A stretch of 64,000 nt of DNA from NCBI RefSeq assembly GCF_002127325.2, contig NC_035435.2, positions 107,522,382-107,586,381 on the forward strand. Direction: 5' to 3'. The position numbers and the translations under genes are program-made. Shown here piece by piece: positions 23,186-35,258 of the stretch. Every line of letters starts with the position of its first letter. The first letter of the stretch is position 1. The notes beneath the pieces were generated by a model that searched no databases, was not told the DNA's origin, and saw only the letters and a program-made list of their open reading frames with translations. Source of the DNA: Helianthus annuus. Its lineage: Eukaryota > Streptophyta > Magnoliopsida > Asterales > Asteraceae.

Positions 23186-24415
23186 CTACATGAAGCATTT
23201 CTTCAAGTGGACCCCATTCCATGTTCTTGGAACGGGGGTTCCATCAATTTTTTCGAGCACGTAGGACCCTTTGTCACTAGCTTCTTTCAGACGATACGGT
23301 CCCTCCCACTTTGGTGTCAATATTCCAGGAACCTCGACTCGACTTGCGTCGTTGCTCCGAAGCACATAATCCCCAACTTTAAATTTATAAAGCTTGGTGC
23401 GGGCGTTGTAGTACTTTTCAATTTTCTTTTTATGTCGGGCTTCTTTGATCGCGGCTATGTTCCGGCGCTCTTCCAACATGTCGAGATTGGATCGGAGTTC
23501 CTGCTCGTTTTCTTCCCAATTTTTGCACCTTTGATTCGGGAGCCCGATCTCTGCGGGGATCACTGCTTCGGTACCGTACGTAACGCTGAACGGTGTTTCT
23601 CTGTTACTTGTCTTGTGTAGGGTTCGGTGAGCCCATAGTACGTTCGGCAACTCGTCTGCCCATCCTTTTCCTTCGTAACCCATCCTTCTTTTTATCCCAT
23701 CGACGATTCGGCGATTTATCTGTTCGACCTTCCTGTTCCCCTGTGGGTGAGCGACCGAAGAGAAGACTTGGTTAATTTTCAAACTTTCACACCACCGCTT
23801 GAATGGGTTCTACGCAAACTGTTTTGCATTATCACTTACTATATATAGCAGAAGACCGAAACGACACACGATCTGTTCCCAGAAGAACCTCGTCACATTA
23901 TAGCCAGAGATAACCGTGAATGGTCTTGCTTCCACCCACTTGGTGAAATAATCTACTGCCACCAGCAAATACTGAGCACTTCCGCTTGATCGTGGGAAAG
24001 GCCCAACTATATCTACGCCCCACTTTTGAAAGGGCCATGCGGCAGTTACTGGGATCATCTCGTTCTTCGCTCAAAGGCTTATCGGCGCGTGTTTCTGGCA
24101 TTCATCACATTGTTGGAGTTGTTTTACCGCACTTTCATGCATTCCGGGCCAATAATATCCTGCATTCATTACTTTTGTTACAATCATTTTTGGTCCGGCA
24201 TGGATACCACAAATGCCATAATGTATTTCTCTGATGAAGTAGCTGGCTTGCTCTGGATCGAGACATTTTAATAGAGGGCCGAGAAAAGTCTTTCGGTACA
24301 GACCCCCTTCTTGCATTTGGTATTGAAGTGAGTTGATTTGGATTTTTCTGGCTTCCGCCTTATCCACTGGCAAAACATCATGCACCAAGTAGTTGATGAT
24401 CGGAGTCATCCAAGT
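23186..24415 (-). pseudogene. Tat1 integrase
   Basis: This encodes the enzyme that inserts element cDNA in the nucleus. One frame carries the zinc-binding region (HYGICGIHAGPKM, YYWPGMHESAVKQL, QQCDECQKHAP) and a core with the three acidic residues in view: the D of WGVDIVGPFP, the D of YIVSDNAKQF and the E of NRKVEQINRR. The C-terminal part (YKFKVGDYVLR, PKWEGPYRL, WNGVHLKKC) follows. In-frame stops occur after HAPISL (TGA), after AKQFA (TAG) and just upstream at 24416 (TAA), so the copy is dead although its active site residues survive. Confidence 0.92.
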
Positions 24416-26267
24416 TTAGGATGGGGCTTCTACTTGCATGACCTGTGGAGCGGTAATCGAAGGTGCGGTCAATACTTCCAACGGTACTTCCTTGGCGAGA
24501 TGGCTGAATGATACAGATGCTAGCTTGCTTAACGCATCAGCCTTTTTGTTTTTGCTGCGGGGGATGTGTTCGACCTTACACGAGTCGAACAGTGCCATTG
24601 CTTGCTTTACTTGCTCTAAGTACTCAATCATGTTGTTTTCTCTCGCTTCGTATCCACCGTTCACTTGGTTTGCTACAAGTAGTGAATCGACATGGGCTAC
24701 GACGTTTTTTGCTACGACTTTGGCTGCTAAACGTAAGCCTGCCAGCAATGCCTCATATTCAGCCTCGTTATTGGAGCTTTTGAATTCTAGGTAAAGTGCA
24801 TACGTCATATCCGTGCCATCAAGATCAGTGAGTATTAGCCCGGCTCCCGCACCCTCAGCGCTCGAAGCTCCATCCGTATACAAAGACCAAGGTTTGTTTG
24901 GAGCTTGCTCAGTTCCTTCCACTTCCTTGTCCTTCGGCATTTCAACCAAGAAATTGGCTATCACCTGCCCTTTTAATGGGCCTTTTGTTTTGAAGGTGAT
25001 GTTGAAGGCGCCTAACTCAATCGCCCATTTCGCCATTCGACCAGACACTTCAGGCCGTCGGAGGACATGTTGGATTCTTTGGTCTGTTCGAACCTCAATT
25101 GGGTGAGCTTGGAAATATCGACGAAGCCTTCGCGAGGCATGGACCAGGGCGAGAGCTAATTTTTCCAAGTTTGGATACCTTGTTTCGTAATCTTTTAACA
25201 TTCGACTTACGTAATAGATGGGGATTTGAGCTCCGATTCGATTGGCGACTAAAACTGCACTGATGGCGCCGCGTGATGCGGCCAAGTATACTGTTAGCAC
25301 TTCGTCCTCTTCCGGGACGGTGAGAGTTGGTAATGTGCCCAAGTAAACTTTAAGTTCTTCAAAAGCACCTGCAGCTTCGGTGGTCCATTTGAATTCTGAC
25401 CTAAAACTTTTTCTCAGTACGTCCATAAACGGGAGTGATCTATCTGCTGCTTTCGATAAGAAACGATGGAGTGCGGCCAATCGCCCATTTAGGGATTGAA
25501 TTTCTTTGACTGAGGTTGGAGGCTTGATGGTAAGAATGACATCTATCTTGTCAGGGTTGGCTCGTAAACCTCGCGATCCGACCATGACGCCCAAGAACTT
25601 CCCTTCTTCTACTCCGAACGTACATTTTTTAGGGTTCAATTTCATATTGATGCTTTGGAGTCGGGTGAATGTTTCACGTATATCTTTCAACATAGCCTCT
25701 TCATCGTGACTTTTGATCACGATATCATCAACGTATACCTCCAAATTTCGCTCGATTTGGTCTTTAAAGGCTTTGTTCTTTAAAGGCTTTGTTCTTTGTA
25801 AAACAGTAAATTCCCTCATTGGTGACAAAGGCCATCTTATCTTCATCTTCGACCGCCATGTGTATTTGATGGTACCCTTTATAGGCGTCCAAGAAACATT
25901 TTAATCTGAACGTGGCAACGGAATCGATCTTCTCATCAATTTCTGGTAATGGAAAACAATCTTTTGGGCACGCGTCATTTAAATCAGTGAAGTCGATGCA
26001 CATTCTTCAGGAGTTGTCTTTCTTTCGTACCATAACTGGGTTTGATACCCAGGTCTGATACTGGACTTCTCGGATGATCCCTGCATCTAGGAGACTTTTT
26101 ACGTCTTTAGCAATTCCTTTGGCTCGATCTAGTGCCATGTGTCTCTTTCTTTGTGTTATCGGCTTAATTGATTCTTTCACATTCAAACGGTGTTGTGCCA
26201 TGGATCTAGGAACTCTCTGCATATCTGAATGTTGCCAGGCGAAAACGTCAATGGAGTTGCTTAGCAA
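24416..26267 (-). pseudogene. Tat1 reverse transcriptase, RNase H and archaeal-type RNase H
   Basis: RT begins near 26267 (NSIDVFAWQHSDM, LLDAGIIREV, NPVMVRKKD), has a stop before MCIDFTDLNDACP, and continues to IYCFTK. There a deletion has removed the conserved PFGLKNA block and a 16-bp tandem duplication shifts the frame (about 25764-25800). The next frame (from 25846) keeps YVDDIVIKS, the catalytic aspartates, then the connection domain and a second, archaeal-type RNase H (WSLYTDGASS, SSNNEAEYEALLAGL, VAHVDSLLVANQV, KADALSKLAS). Dual RNase H is typical of the Tat lineage. The RT is not functional. Confidence 0.9.
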
Positions 26268-27193
26268 TTCCCATAGGAGTTTTTTTGGTTCGCTTCGGAA
26301 GCTGAGCTTCGATTGCCACTTGCTGTTCTGGGAACTCCAGATTGATTGCCCAAAGTTCCGTGGGTACTTCAGATTTTTTGGAACTTGATTCTGTTGCGTG
26401 CCTTACTTCCGTGACGAATGAATTTGACTGGAACAGGATAGTGGCGACCCCTGCCTCGGTGGGGAATTTTATGGCACCGTGTATTGTGGAACTGATTGCT
26501 CTGAGAACTCTTAATCCACGACGTCCGAGTATTACGTTGTGTGATGAATGAGTACCAACAACCAAAAAGGTTAATTGAACGGTTCTGCTTCTATCATTAT
26601 CTTTAAACGTGGTCGGGAGAGTAATTTGCCCTATCGGACGAACCACCTCTCCCGAAAAACTTATCAATGGAGTAGACACCTCAATTAGCCTTTTTTTCGT
26701 CTGGGGGGCTAGCTGTTGAAAACATTGTAAATACATTATCTCAAAGGCACTTCCTCCGTCTACGTATATTCGCCGGACCAGATGACCTGCGATCACGGCC
26801 GATATTGTGATCGGACCGTCCTGAGCATCTTCTGGGTCGATCAGAGGGAAGTACGTAGGTTGGTGCATCCAAGCTGCCATGTGCTGGTTCGGTCGTTTTA
26901 ACCCCTTGGTTTGGTAGATCGAATCATATGGATACCAGCCTCGGTGTTCGGATTGTCGGCCGCGGTTGTTGACTTTTTGCCATCCTTTACTTCCTTCACG
27001 AGGTGGGAGAGTTTTCCGGATCGTACGACTTTCTCAATTTCCTGCTTTAGTGCCCAACACTCATCGGTCGTATGCCTCTTGTCTCGGTGATATTCACAAT
27101 ATTTTTTGGAATGTTTGTCTGATGTAGGCCGCTGCTTCGAAGGTGTAAGAAACCGCGTGGTTTCTGTACTAAGGATCTCGCTCGGCGACTTAG
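26248..27193 (-). pseudogene. Tat1 gag C-terminus and aspartic protease
   Basis: The first part (27193-26890) keeps a cysteine/histidine motif of Tat Gag proteins (KYCEYHRDKRHTTDEC, then ALKQEIEK). The second (26880-26248) is the protease: IYVDGGSAFEIMY holds the catalytic Asp-Gly, followed by FLVVGTHSSHNVILGR, the second conserved strand. The protease normally cuts Gag-Pol into working proteins. The protease frame itself is open for 210 codons, but it is joined to neighbours through frame changes. Confidence 0.88.
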
Positions 27194-28246
27194 TTAGTTC
27201 GGAGAAAGTGTTGAAACGTACGTTACCGGTTTGGAAGCTGTTTCGATTAGACTTTTGATACGGACCACGACTTCGGTTCCAATTGTTGTTTCTATCTTTT
27301 GGTGGTGACGCGTTCCCTCTCCATGACGCAGTTCGAGCTTTTTCATTTTTTGCTTCTGTTTCATTCGGCTGTCCACAGGCTCTTTTCGCCGAACGAAGGC
27401 TCGGGATCGCTCCATAAGTACTTCCATGGTTTTTGGGAGATTCTCGTGAAGTTTTTCCATGAGCTGATTGTTGCGTACTCCGTGACAGAAACCGGAAACG
27501 CGGAGTTGATCAACTGCTCCGCTGATCTGCATGCTTTCTCGATTGAAACGATCAATGAAATCTTCTACCGACTCTTTGTCGCGAAGCTTTATGTGGTGAA
27601 CTTCAGTGATGTCTTTCGAGCAGCGTCGCCGTTGACAGAAATTTTGCAAAAACATACGCCGAAAATCCTCAAAATGATCGATCGATCCTTCCGGTAACCC
27701 ATCGAACCATACCCGCGCTGATCCGGCGAGAGTCTGAGCGAACATGTGACACCATGCTGGCATGGGCCATTGTTCGACCTTGGTCGCTCCGGCAAAAGCG
27801 AATATATGATTGTCCGGGTCGGACGTACCATCGTAGAATTTTAACGTTGGAGGCATCTTTAGCTTTGCCGGCAGTGGTGCATTAGCGACCCTTAATGTGA
27901 ACTTTGACTGAGAAGTCATAGATGTAGGCTGATACGGCATGATTAACTCTTGATCCTGAGGGTTTAAACCCATAGATCCCTGGAGAAATAGGTCGTAAAG
28001 ACCGTTATTTACTGGAGCGTTCGTAAGAGTGGAAACTTGTGAAACGCATGTTATGGGAGTGGAGATTATTGGACTTACCATAGATCCAGAGGCGAAAATT
28101 CCAGTGGAGATGGGGTTAGCCCCTGGGTAAGCACTGCTGAACAAGTTCGTGCGGAGACTCTGTAACATTTCCTCCCGTTGCTGCTGCTGCTGTAGTTGCC
28201 GTAGTAAGTCAGCGTTTCATAACAGGAAAGCATTATCGAGATCAGG
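27194..28246 (-). pseudogene. Tat1 gag, central part
   Basis: Reads as a Gag capsid domain: LKFYDGTSDPDNH, WPMPAWCHMFAQTL, ARVWFDGLPEGSI, DFRRMFLQNFCQRRR, DKESVEDFIDRFNRE. The open frame starts with the methionine at 28168, but the same frame continues upstream past a stop (LPDLDNAFLL, stop, NADLLRQLQQQQQ). It is then cut at 28247 by the solo LTR. The N-terminus resumes at 34431. Confidence 0.9.
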
Positions 28247-31243
28247 CAGCGTGTAACACCTCAAAAATTTATGTCCAATATTATATCGACACGTGTCATG
28301 AGCTTTAAACGTGTAAAAGATTGCTTATGAGAAACTAAAGTTGACAAACAAAGAAAGTACGTATGTAAAAGGATTCAAAACGTCAACAATGGATAAATAT
28401 ACCTTGCAATAACCCTACATGATGTTTATACCCTTAAACGAATGAATAATGATGCGTATGAAGCCTTTTGTGAAAGAAAGTGAGAGTTTACAAACCGCAA
28501 GGGTTAAAAGTGTCAACATGTTTAATTTATACCTCTGAGTGACCTTTTAGCAAACCTGAAGCCTTGTAACGATTAATTATGCTCACTAGAATAAGTGATA
28601 AAAATTTCACAAGGTTTCGATAACGTATGAGAAAGTTATGATAGCATTCGTATATGAGGGGTTAAAAGCGTCAACGCTGAAATTTAAGGCTTTTCGGGTG
28701 AACATAAAACTAACCAAGGACTTAACAAAGTTTGGTTATGTCTTAAGGTCCTTAGAAATCAATATGGTGGGTTAAAAGTGCAAATAATAAAGTTAAAACC
28801 ACTTTTAAAAGGACCATGGGGCTGAAATGCAATTTTTGAAACTTGTTTAACTTGTTCTGGGCACCCATACCGGTCGCATAGACCATGTAAAGGTCTTACG
28901 CGGGCCGCGTGACCCTCTGTAGCGACAAAAACAAGCACAGCTGCCTATTAAAGCTGTGTAACCGACTTAAGAGCTTTGTTTTACATACCAGGGGCTGCCC
29001 CAATGGTATTACATGCACTAGGGACACTTGTATTGATCATAAATCATCTGTAGACTTATTTGGAATGATCCTATGCAATTTAATTCCCTATATAAGAACT
29101 TCAAAGTTGTAACATTGGGCACTTGCACTTGAAAAACTTTCACAAATCTTGTTCTGAAGATTCCTGAAGCTCAAGGCCACTCTCTAGAGGTCATTAGTCG
29201 TGCATAGGACTTCAGTAAGTGTCCTTAACCTTTCTTAATTCAGTTTTACTTAGTTTAATGGCCTAAAGTCAAACCGTCGTAATTAAGGTTTGACTTAGTG
29301 ATTAATCACTAATGGTCCAGTCAATTCTCGAATTAAGAGTAGCTTTAAGTTGGTAATTATGTGGGTAATAAACCTTAAAAGGGTACTCTCCGATTCCCAC
29401 TCTAACTAGGTCAATTGTCGGGTCAAAGTTAATCATAAAAAGTCAACAGAAAGCTAATTTTCAAATTAAAACATAATTAGCAATGTAGAAGCCATGAAAC
29501 CTGTTTTATCACTCACATAACTTGGTAATTAATATAAGAACATGTCTAAACATGTTCAACCCGACAATTTTCAGTTTAAGCTCGGTTCGGGACCGAAAGT
29601 CGCAAAAGTAGACTTTTGCTATGACTTTCAGTTCTGACCCATTAGAGCATAGTTTAGAAATGCCTTAGAGCTTTACTAGGACCATGTTACATGTTAGTAT
29701 AACCATCTGTGATTATACAACTTGGTTCATTAGTTATCCGATTCATATGCATGTTTCTGTTATATGCCTAAATGTTGACCGTTATGCCCTTTTGACCTTA
29801 AAATCATATTTTTGAAAATGTGAAAGAATAGAAACCTTTATTACTGAAATATAAACATGTCCCTAAATTTTCACATCAGTTTGAGGTCTAGATTAGGAGT
29901 TATGCTCAATAGCGTAATTAGAAAGTTTTTTATTAATTAAACGGCGTAATTAGCATAAAGCCTATCTAAACCCAATCTTTGATACCAAACTTTTTACCTA
30001 CTGATACAAAATAATATTTTGGGATTTTTGAAGATTTTTATTCATTTTTAGGCTGAGCATAACATAGGGTTCTAGCTTTAATTCGGTAATTGTTGGTTTT
30101 GCCCTTTTGGCCTATAAAATGAGTTTTACAAAACATTTTGACACCAAACCTTTTGCTACTGATTTTATATGATAAATAAAACATTTTAAGCTTTCTGGAA
30201 TGATAAAAATATCAGCTTCTCTTATAAAACCCTGAAATCGCTTAAAATCGCCTTTTTACGCGTTTTTAACGCATAGTATAAGTTAAAACTATTTTTAACA
30301 TATAAGGGTTGATACCTACTGATGTTTTATGTAAATTTTCATAATTAAACAGTAAGCAAAAGTTTTAAACTCAGAATTCTAATTTTGACCTTTAAAGCTT
30401 ATGTGAAATTACCAAAATGCCCCTTCGGTGCATAGTTTGGTTATAATTAATAAATTTCACATATATGCAATACCATACTGATATAACTTATTAAAGTAAG
30501 TATTTTTACTGATTATATCAAACCTGAAACTCAGATTTATATTTAAACTCTTTTAAAGCTTTAAAATGACCAAAATACCCCTACGGGGCATAATTCGAGT
30601 TTAAATTCATTTTGGGCATAATGGAAGGTATCCTATTGATATCACAACATATTTAGGGCATATTAACTTAGGAAACCTGTTCATGACTCATTTGGTTACC
30701 CGTTAAGCACTTTTCGCGTTCGATGCGGTTTATGTAACTAGTTTGCATAAATTAGCCGAAACGGGTCAAACCTTATCATTTTATCTCAAAATCCAGAATG
30801 TGTTTAGTTTACCCATATTAAACAAGTATACAAGATTGTCGGGTCTAAACCACATTCTAATCCGGTCTTCGCTTAATCTTGCGTTTTGAACCGTATCTTC
30901 TTTTTAAATCTAACCGGTCTAAGTCTAGGCTTAATTAAGACCCGTTAGGAATCTAATAGGTTATTAAAAACCTTCGTCCCAGATTAGGAGCCCGGTAAAT
31001 GCTACGTTCACTTGCTGTTTGTGACTTATACTTGCTCAGGTAAATACTTTTAACTTATTTTCCCTATACGGGCTTGGGATACGGTATTATAATAATACCG
31101 CTTGGTCGGGTGTGTAGTCATTTAAATCGGATTGTGATTAATGCATTTACATAACCTGATTTAATCTGTATTATTTGGTGTATGGCCTTTGGGGGTTAAA
31201 TGACCATGTCCCGGATATCCATGGCGTCATTCATTGAAATGGC

Positions 31244-33816
31244 TGTAACATTCCCATTTTATCATATAAGCATTACAGGTTTGGTTAAATTTATTACCCA
31301 CTAGTAACTAGTAACTAGTTTATTATTAATATAAATATTCAACCTAAATAGTTTTAAACACTATTTTACATAGTTGGTTGAAATATTATATTAATTAATT
31401 GGCTTGTATATGGGTGACCCTTCTAAATAAAATAAAAATATATAATAACTTATTAGATTACGGTTAAGTTAACTATTAGAAATATGAAGTATCTAGTCGG
31501 ACCCAGGAACCGTTTAATAGTTAAATTATAAAAATACATTTTTGAACCTACTCTGTTTTTAATAAAACTTGGTTCAAAATGTAGATAATATTATTCTCGT
31601 TCTAAAGACATATTTATTACTTTCTAGAACGTTATATTTTAGAAGTTATACGCGCCAAATAAGTGAAGCAGGTGAATTAATTATAAGAATAAAATAATAA
31701 TAAAAGAAATTTTCATTTTGAGAACAATTGTTAAGTGCACGTGTGACAGTGAGATTAAAGGAAAAGAAAAATAATAATAATAATATTATTTGAAATATTA
31801 TAGATGTAGACTTGTAAAGAAATAAAATATTAAAATAATAAAAATGAAAACTAAAACTTCCAAAATCATACGTGTGTGTATAGTAGAATATGAGCATTTA
31901 ATGCCAATGACTACGTGTGTGTAGTAAACCTTCCCCTCCAAGTAAATCTTTGGTATATATATGAACACAAAAGCCACCATCTTAATTTCTATTTTCTTTC
32001 TACCCTTTGGTCTCGCCAGCCATCCCATCTCTTTATTTTAATTTTTCTCTTTTATATGACACTATAAAAGCCATGTCTCGTTTTAAGTGTTTTAACTCCC
32101 GATCATCGCTACCCTTTCCGATTGATCTGAGTCTCATAACATATGTCAGGGCTCTGCCCGACTAAGTTGTTGGGATTCTGTCTCGGGACTTCGGGACAAG
32201 GTTGAATTAGGGGTACTATACTTAACACGAGTGCAATATATATTTTAATAGCCCAAAAGTTATACCCAAAATTTATACCAGGAGATTTTCTAGTTAAACC
32301 CTAAAGTTACACAGTGGGTCCATTCTCTTTTCTCACTATTTTATTCTCTTTTTGTAATTTACCCAAAACTATTATTTATTATTCTGTTCTCATCAAAAGT
32401 CATATCTACTATTTTATTTACTCAATAGGAAACCCTAATTGAGACACCCAAGTAATCCTGCACAACTCCTAAAAATTTCATAACAATCAGAATCGGAATC
32501 AGGGCCCCTAAAACTCAGAGGGGGCAATCCCCATTCGATATTTTCATCAAAATCTGTTGTCAAAAATTTAATTTTAATATTTCATCGACTCAGCAAGCCT
32601 ACACCCACACGTGGCCACCCTATAGTGAAACTGTGTCCCTTACGGACCGTAAGGGATTAGGCTTACGGTCCGTAAGCATGTCAATTTTCGTGTATAAATA
32701 GCAGGCATCGGGACTTGATTTCTGGTTTTATTACGACGATCAAATTCAATCTGCACGTCGAGTTATAGTCAAAACAGTCACAAAATCACTAATTAGTAGA
32801 GGGGGTGCTGCTACAATACAGGGTATTAACTCGATCGCTATTACGATTCATTTTCCGACCGATCAATATATCCAATGGATGTTTAAGTGTCGCCCACATT
32901 AGGGTTATACTTTGTCATTCGTCGTTAAATCGATGGATGTTTAAGTATCGCACTTTGTTGTTCGTTGTGAGAATTTGATCTCGTGAGTTATCGTAATTGT
33001 TGTATTAAGTTACCTACCTAGTTCGTGTGCACTAGGTTACAAGGCTAAATCAATAGGCTAAGCTCTGCCTGTATAAATCTGCAATATATCAAGGCTTATC
33101 TGTAGACTAAACTTTGGCCGTATGAATCTGCATGATTATAAAGTGAGTCATTCTCTTTTTATCAAATGTTTTACAATACTCCAAATTATTTTCAGAGTTA
33201 TAATTACAGTGATTAAGTTTATGTAATCACCAAATTACAGCCAGTATGTGGGGTATTGTGCACATTACTACTGTTTTAATCACATTAGGTGGGCGAACCT
33301 AAAATTAAGTGATATACGTCATTCATTGGGGCAACCAATGGTGATATGACCACAGTCACAGATCCGGTCGAGTGACAAATACTGTGGGTAGTTGGTAGAT
33401 ATCAGAAACATATGTAAAAACTCTTAATACTGTAAATTATAATAAACGAGTCATTTTAGTAAACTGAATGATTCACTCAGTATTTCCCGCTGACAAAACC
33501 TTTTTAAAACGCGTTTCAGGTAATTACAATAGATTGGAGTAAGGATTGGATCCGGCACTAAAAGACTTCAAGAAGTGGCTTATTTTATTAATTAAATCAA
33601 ATTAAGAAATATTGTTTTTATTAAAAGCTACCTTTGTAACAATGGAATTTATTCCATCTATTTAAATAAAATCCGGTGTTTCTAAACTCTGATATTTTTC
33701 CTAACTCACGGTCCTGATGAAATTTCCGCTGCAATATTTTTTAAAAATAATCACCGGTACCACTGGACTGCTCGCGGCTTCCGATTCCGGCCAGGATGGG
33801 GTCGGGGGGCGTGACA
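31244..33816 (+). repeat. Inner solo LTR (2.57 kb), related to the Tekay-like LTR
   Basis: The edges are TGTAACATTCCC and GGGGGGCGTGACA, and ATGGC flanks both sides (31239-31243 and 33817-33821). From about 32430 to the end it resembles the LTR at 53939-55451 (CCCTAATTGAGACACCCAAG, GGGCCCCTAAAAC, then the U5 blocks). The first 1.2 kb do not match that LTR. It sits inside the family A solo LTR, so it is the youngest insertion on that side of the nest. Confidence 0.85.
32637..32700 (+). promoter_or_regulatory. Twin palindromes and TATA box of the inner LTR promoter
   Basis: Two odd-length perfect palindromes, CCCTTACGGACCGTAAGGG (32637-32655) and GCTTACGGTCCGTAAGC (32661-32677), stand just before TATAAATA (32693-32700). 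They share a CTTACGG-N-CCGTAAG core with the centre base A in one and T in the other. The distance to the TATA box fits a bound activator; that is inference. Confidence 0.75.
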
Positions 33817-34430
33817 ATGGCCACGACCTAAGCACAGGGTGTAGGCATACACCTGACAGTTGCATTATGTAAAAACTGGTAACCCACTTAAAGGAATCAA
33901 CCTTGTGGGCATTATACCTGTGGCGTGTCAGTTAATCTTGTCCGGCTCTTCTAACCGGCCCTGACGGACGACAAATAAGTAAAACTGTATACAAGATTAT
34001 TTTAAATAATTGTCCCAAGTTATAAAAGATATTTTGTGCCTTGTGCATTCAAACTAATTTTCTTAAACTCTTTTCAAAATGAGTCAGTTAATTGTATTTA
34101 CCAGTGTAAACTGACGTATTTTCCAAAAAGGCTAAGTGCAGATACTAGACTAAATAGGCTGGCTACTCCTGGCATCATTAATCAAGTCTTGCAAGCTTTA
34201 GATGTTAAAGTCTGTTGAACAATGATCTTTTTATCTTTCGATCCGCCTGTGGATCCATTACAGTCCGTTTGTGATACTTTGATATTACTATTTATTCGGT
34301 TTGTAATGTGATTCATCTTTTGCTTCCGCTGTGCATTTAAATTGTGTTGTTTGACTATGATGATATCAACTACGCCACGATACTCCCCACCGGGCCCACC
34401 GGTAATACGTGGAAATATCGGGGTGTGACA

Positions 34431-34625
34431 CAGCGGTGTGGAGACTGGAGCAGTAACCGAAACTGTGGCTATAGAGCTCGCGACTACAAAACTTGCGGGT
34501 GGAGGTATCGTTGCCGATCCTAACGAAACCGTCGAGGTGGCAGCTGTTGTGGAGACAACTGTTACAGGTGCATCTCTACCTTCCAGAATGTCGTTATAAG
34601 ACGGGAAAGTACTTGTAGATTCCAT
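34431..34625 (-). pseudogene. gag: Tat1 gag N-terminus
   Basis: The frame starts with the methionine at 34625 (MESTSTFPSYNDILEG), 60 bases from the 5' LTR, and gives about 65 Ser/Thr/Val/Ala-rich residues before the CAGCG duplication and solo LTR cut it. The remaining gag lies at 28246 and below. This position, first frame after the PBS, is why I take it as the Gag start. Confidence 0.8.
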
Positions 34626-34670
34626 AATTTCGAATGAAAAGAATCAACGAAGTAGATTGTGTGAATTCGA

Positions 34671-34683
34671 GGGGATAGCGCCA
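34671..34683 (-). other. Tat1 primer-binding site (candidate)
   Basis: One base inside the 5' LTR, the minus strand reads TGGCGCTATCCCC. It differs from the Met-tRNA site of the other gypsy elements here. The first six bases match the 3' end of plant Asp tRNA, but the rest does not clearly do so; the primer tRNA is not settled. Confidence 0.55.
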
Positions 34684-34684
34684 C

Positions 34685-35146
34685 TGAAGACTCAAAAACC
34701 AGTTGATCCGAGCTGGTAAGAGTAAAGCTTCAGATGATCTTAACAAAACCTGCAAGATTATAAGGAAGAAAGCACACCGTTAGCCTCGTCACAGGGAAGG
34801 GGGCCTCTCTGTGACCAAGCTCGGGCGTGAGAATAAGTATTTGTGAGGAGACACAAATCAGGGAGAGAGAGAGAGAGGAGAGTTTAGAGAGAGAAAGTAG
34901 CGATTACCCTTTGAAGGAGGTCTTGGCAGGGTATTTATACTTTTTAGGCATGCTGACGTGGTGAGTTAGTTGGGTTCGGACCAGTCGCTATCAGGTAGTT
35001 AAAGCTGTGGGCCCCCAGTTAGTTAGGGAAGATCCCATTGGTTGGTCGTTCCGACCAGGAGTGGTAGGTCCGACTAGTCCCTTGTGCCAACGATCCGACC
35101 TTGCACTTTACTAAGTATTCGGTCCGGCCAGGACGTATCCTCATCA
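34685..35146 (-). repeat. Tat1 5' LTR (462 bp)
   Basis: The sense strand starts TGATGAGGATACG and ends GAGTCTTCA. The promoter side has AGTATAAATACCC (TATA) on the minus strand. GATAT follows at 35147-35151, matching 5973-5977. A GA-microsatellite near 34865-34895 marks the site where G2 landed in the sister LTR. Confidence 0.92.
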
Positions 35147-35258
35147 GATATGGTTCGGTTTTTTCGATCAATTTGATTATGGGTCGGTTAATTCGGTTTT
35201 TGACACACCCCTACTACCATCTACCCATAGAATAATGTTTGTCTAGCTCATCTACCCA

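Larger units (their letters stand above)
28252..34430 (+). repeat. Solo LTR of family A inside Tat1 gag (itself interrupted)
   Basis: The edges are TGTAACACCTC and ATCGGGGTGTGACA, and CAGCG flanks both sides (28247-28251 and 34431-34435). Without the inner insertion it is about 3.6 kb. It lies in plus sense: the TATA box TATATAAG (29089-29096) and GC-rich dyad ACGCGGGCCGCGT (28898-28910) are on the plus strand. There are no internal genes and only one LTR, so it is best read as a solo LTR left by recombination between the two LTRs of a former element. The last 600 bp match the LTR fragment at 2984-3552. Confidence 0.85.
5978..35146 (-). mobile_element. Tat1: Tat-lineage Ty3/gypsy retrotransposon, decayed and nested
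   Basis: Element order on the minus strand is 5' LTR (34685-35146), PBS, gag, protease, RT, RNase H, second archaeal-type RNase H, integrase, an antisense gene, polypurine tract and 3' LTR (5978-19501, interrupted). GATAT flanks both ends (5973-5977 and 35147-35151). Without the two insertions it is about 9.9 kb. The second RNase H and the antisense gene downstream of pol are marks of the Tat lineage. Numerous stops, frameshifts and a deletion in RT mean it cannot move by itself. By eye its LTRs differ at about 7% over the first 180 bp, so it is clearly older than G2. Confidence 0.9.
5428..35213. mobile_element. hAT-like MITE split by the Tat1 insertion
   Basis: The left part (5428-5972) begins TAGGGGTGTGCATGGG. 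The right part (35147-35213) ends TGACACACCCCTA, giving a shared terminal inverted repeat TAGGGGTGTG. Both parts carry the GGTTCGGTTT / CGGTTAATTCGG phrases usual in this kind of plant MITE. The flanks TTATCATC and CTACCATC would be an imperfect 8-bp duplication, as in hAT elements. Removing Tat1 and one copy of GATAT leaves an element of about 610 bp. No coding capacity. Confidence 0.6.

Noticed and set aside
24438..24794. Plus-strand ORFs across Tat1 pol and similar frames in other elements
   Set aside because: They are shadows of the minus-strand RT, RNase H and integrase coding sequence.
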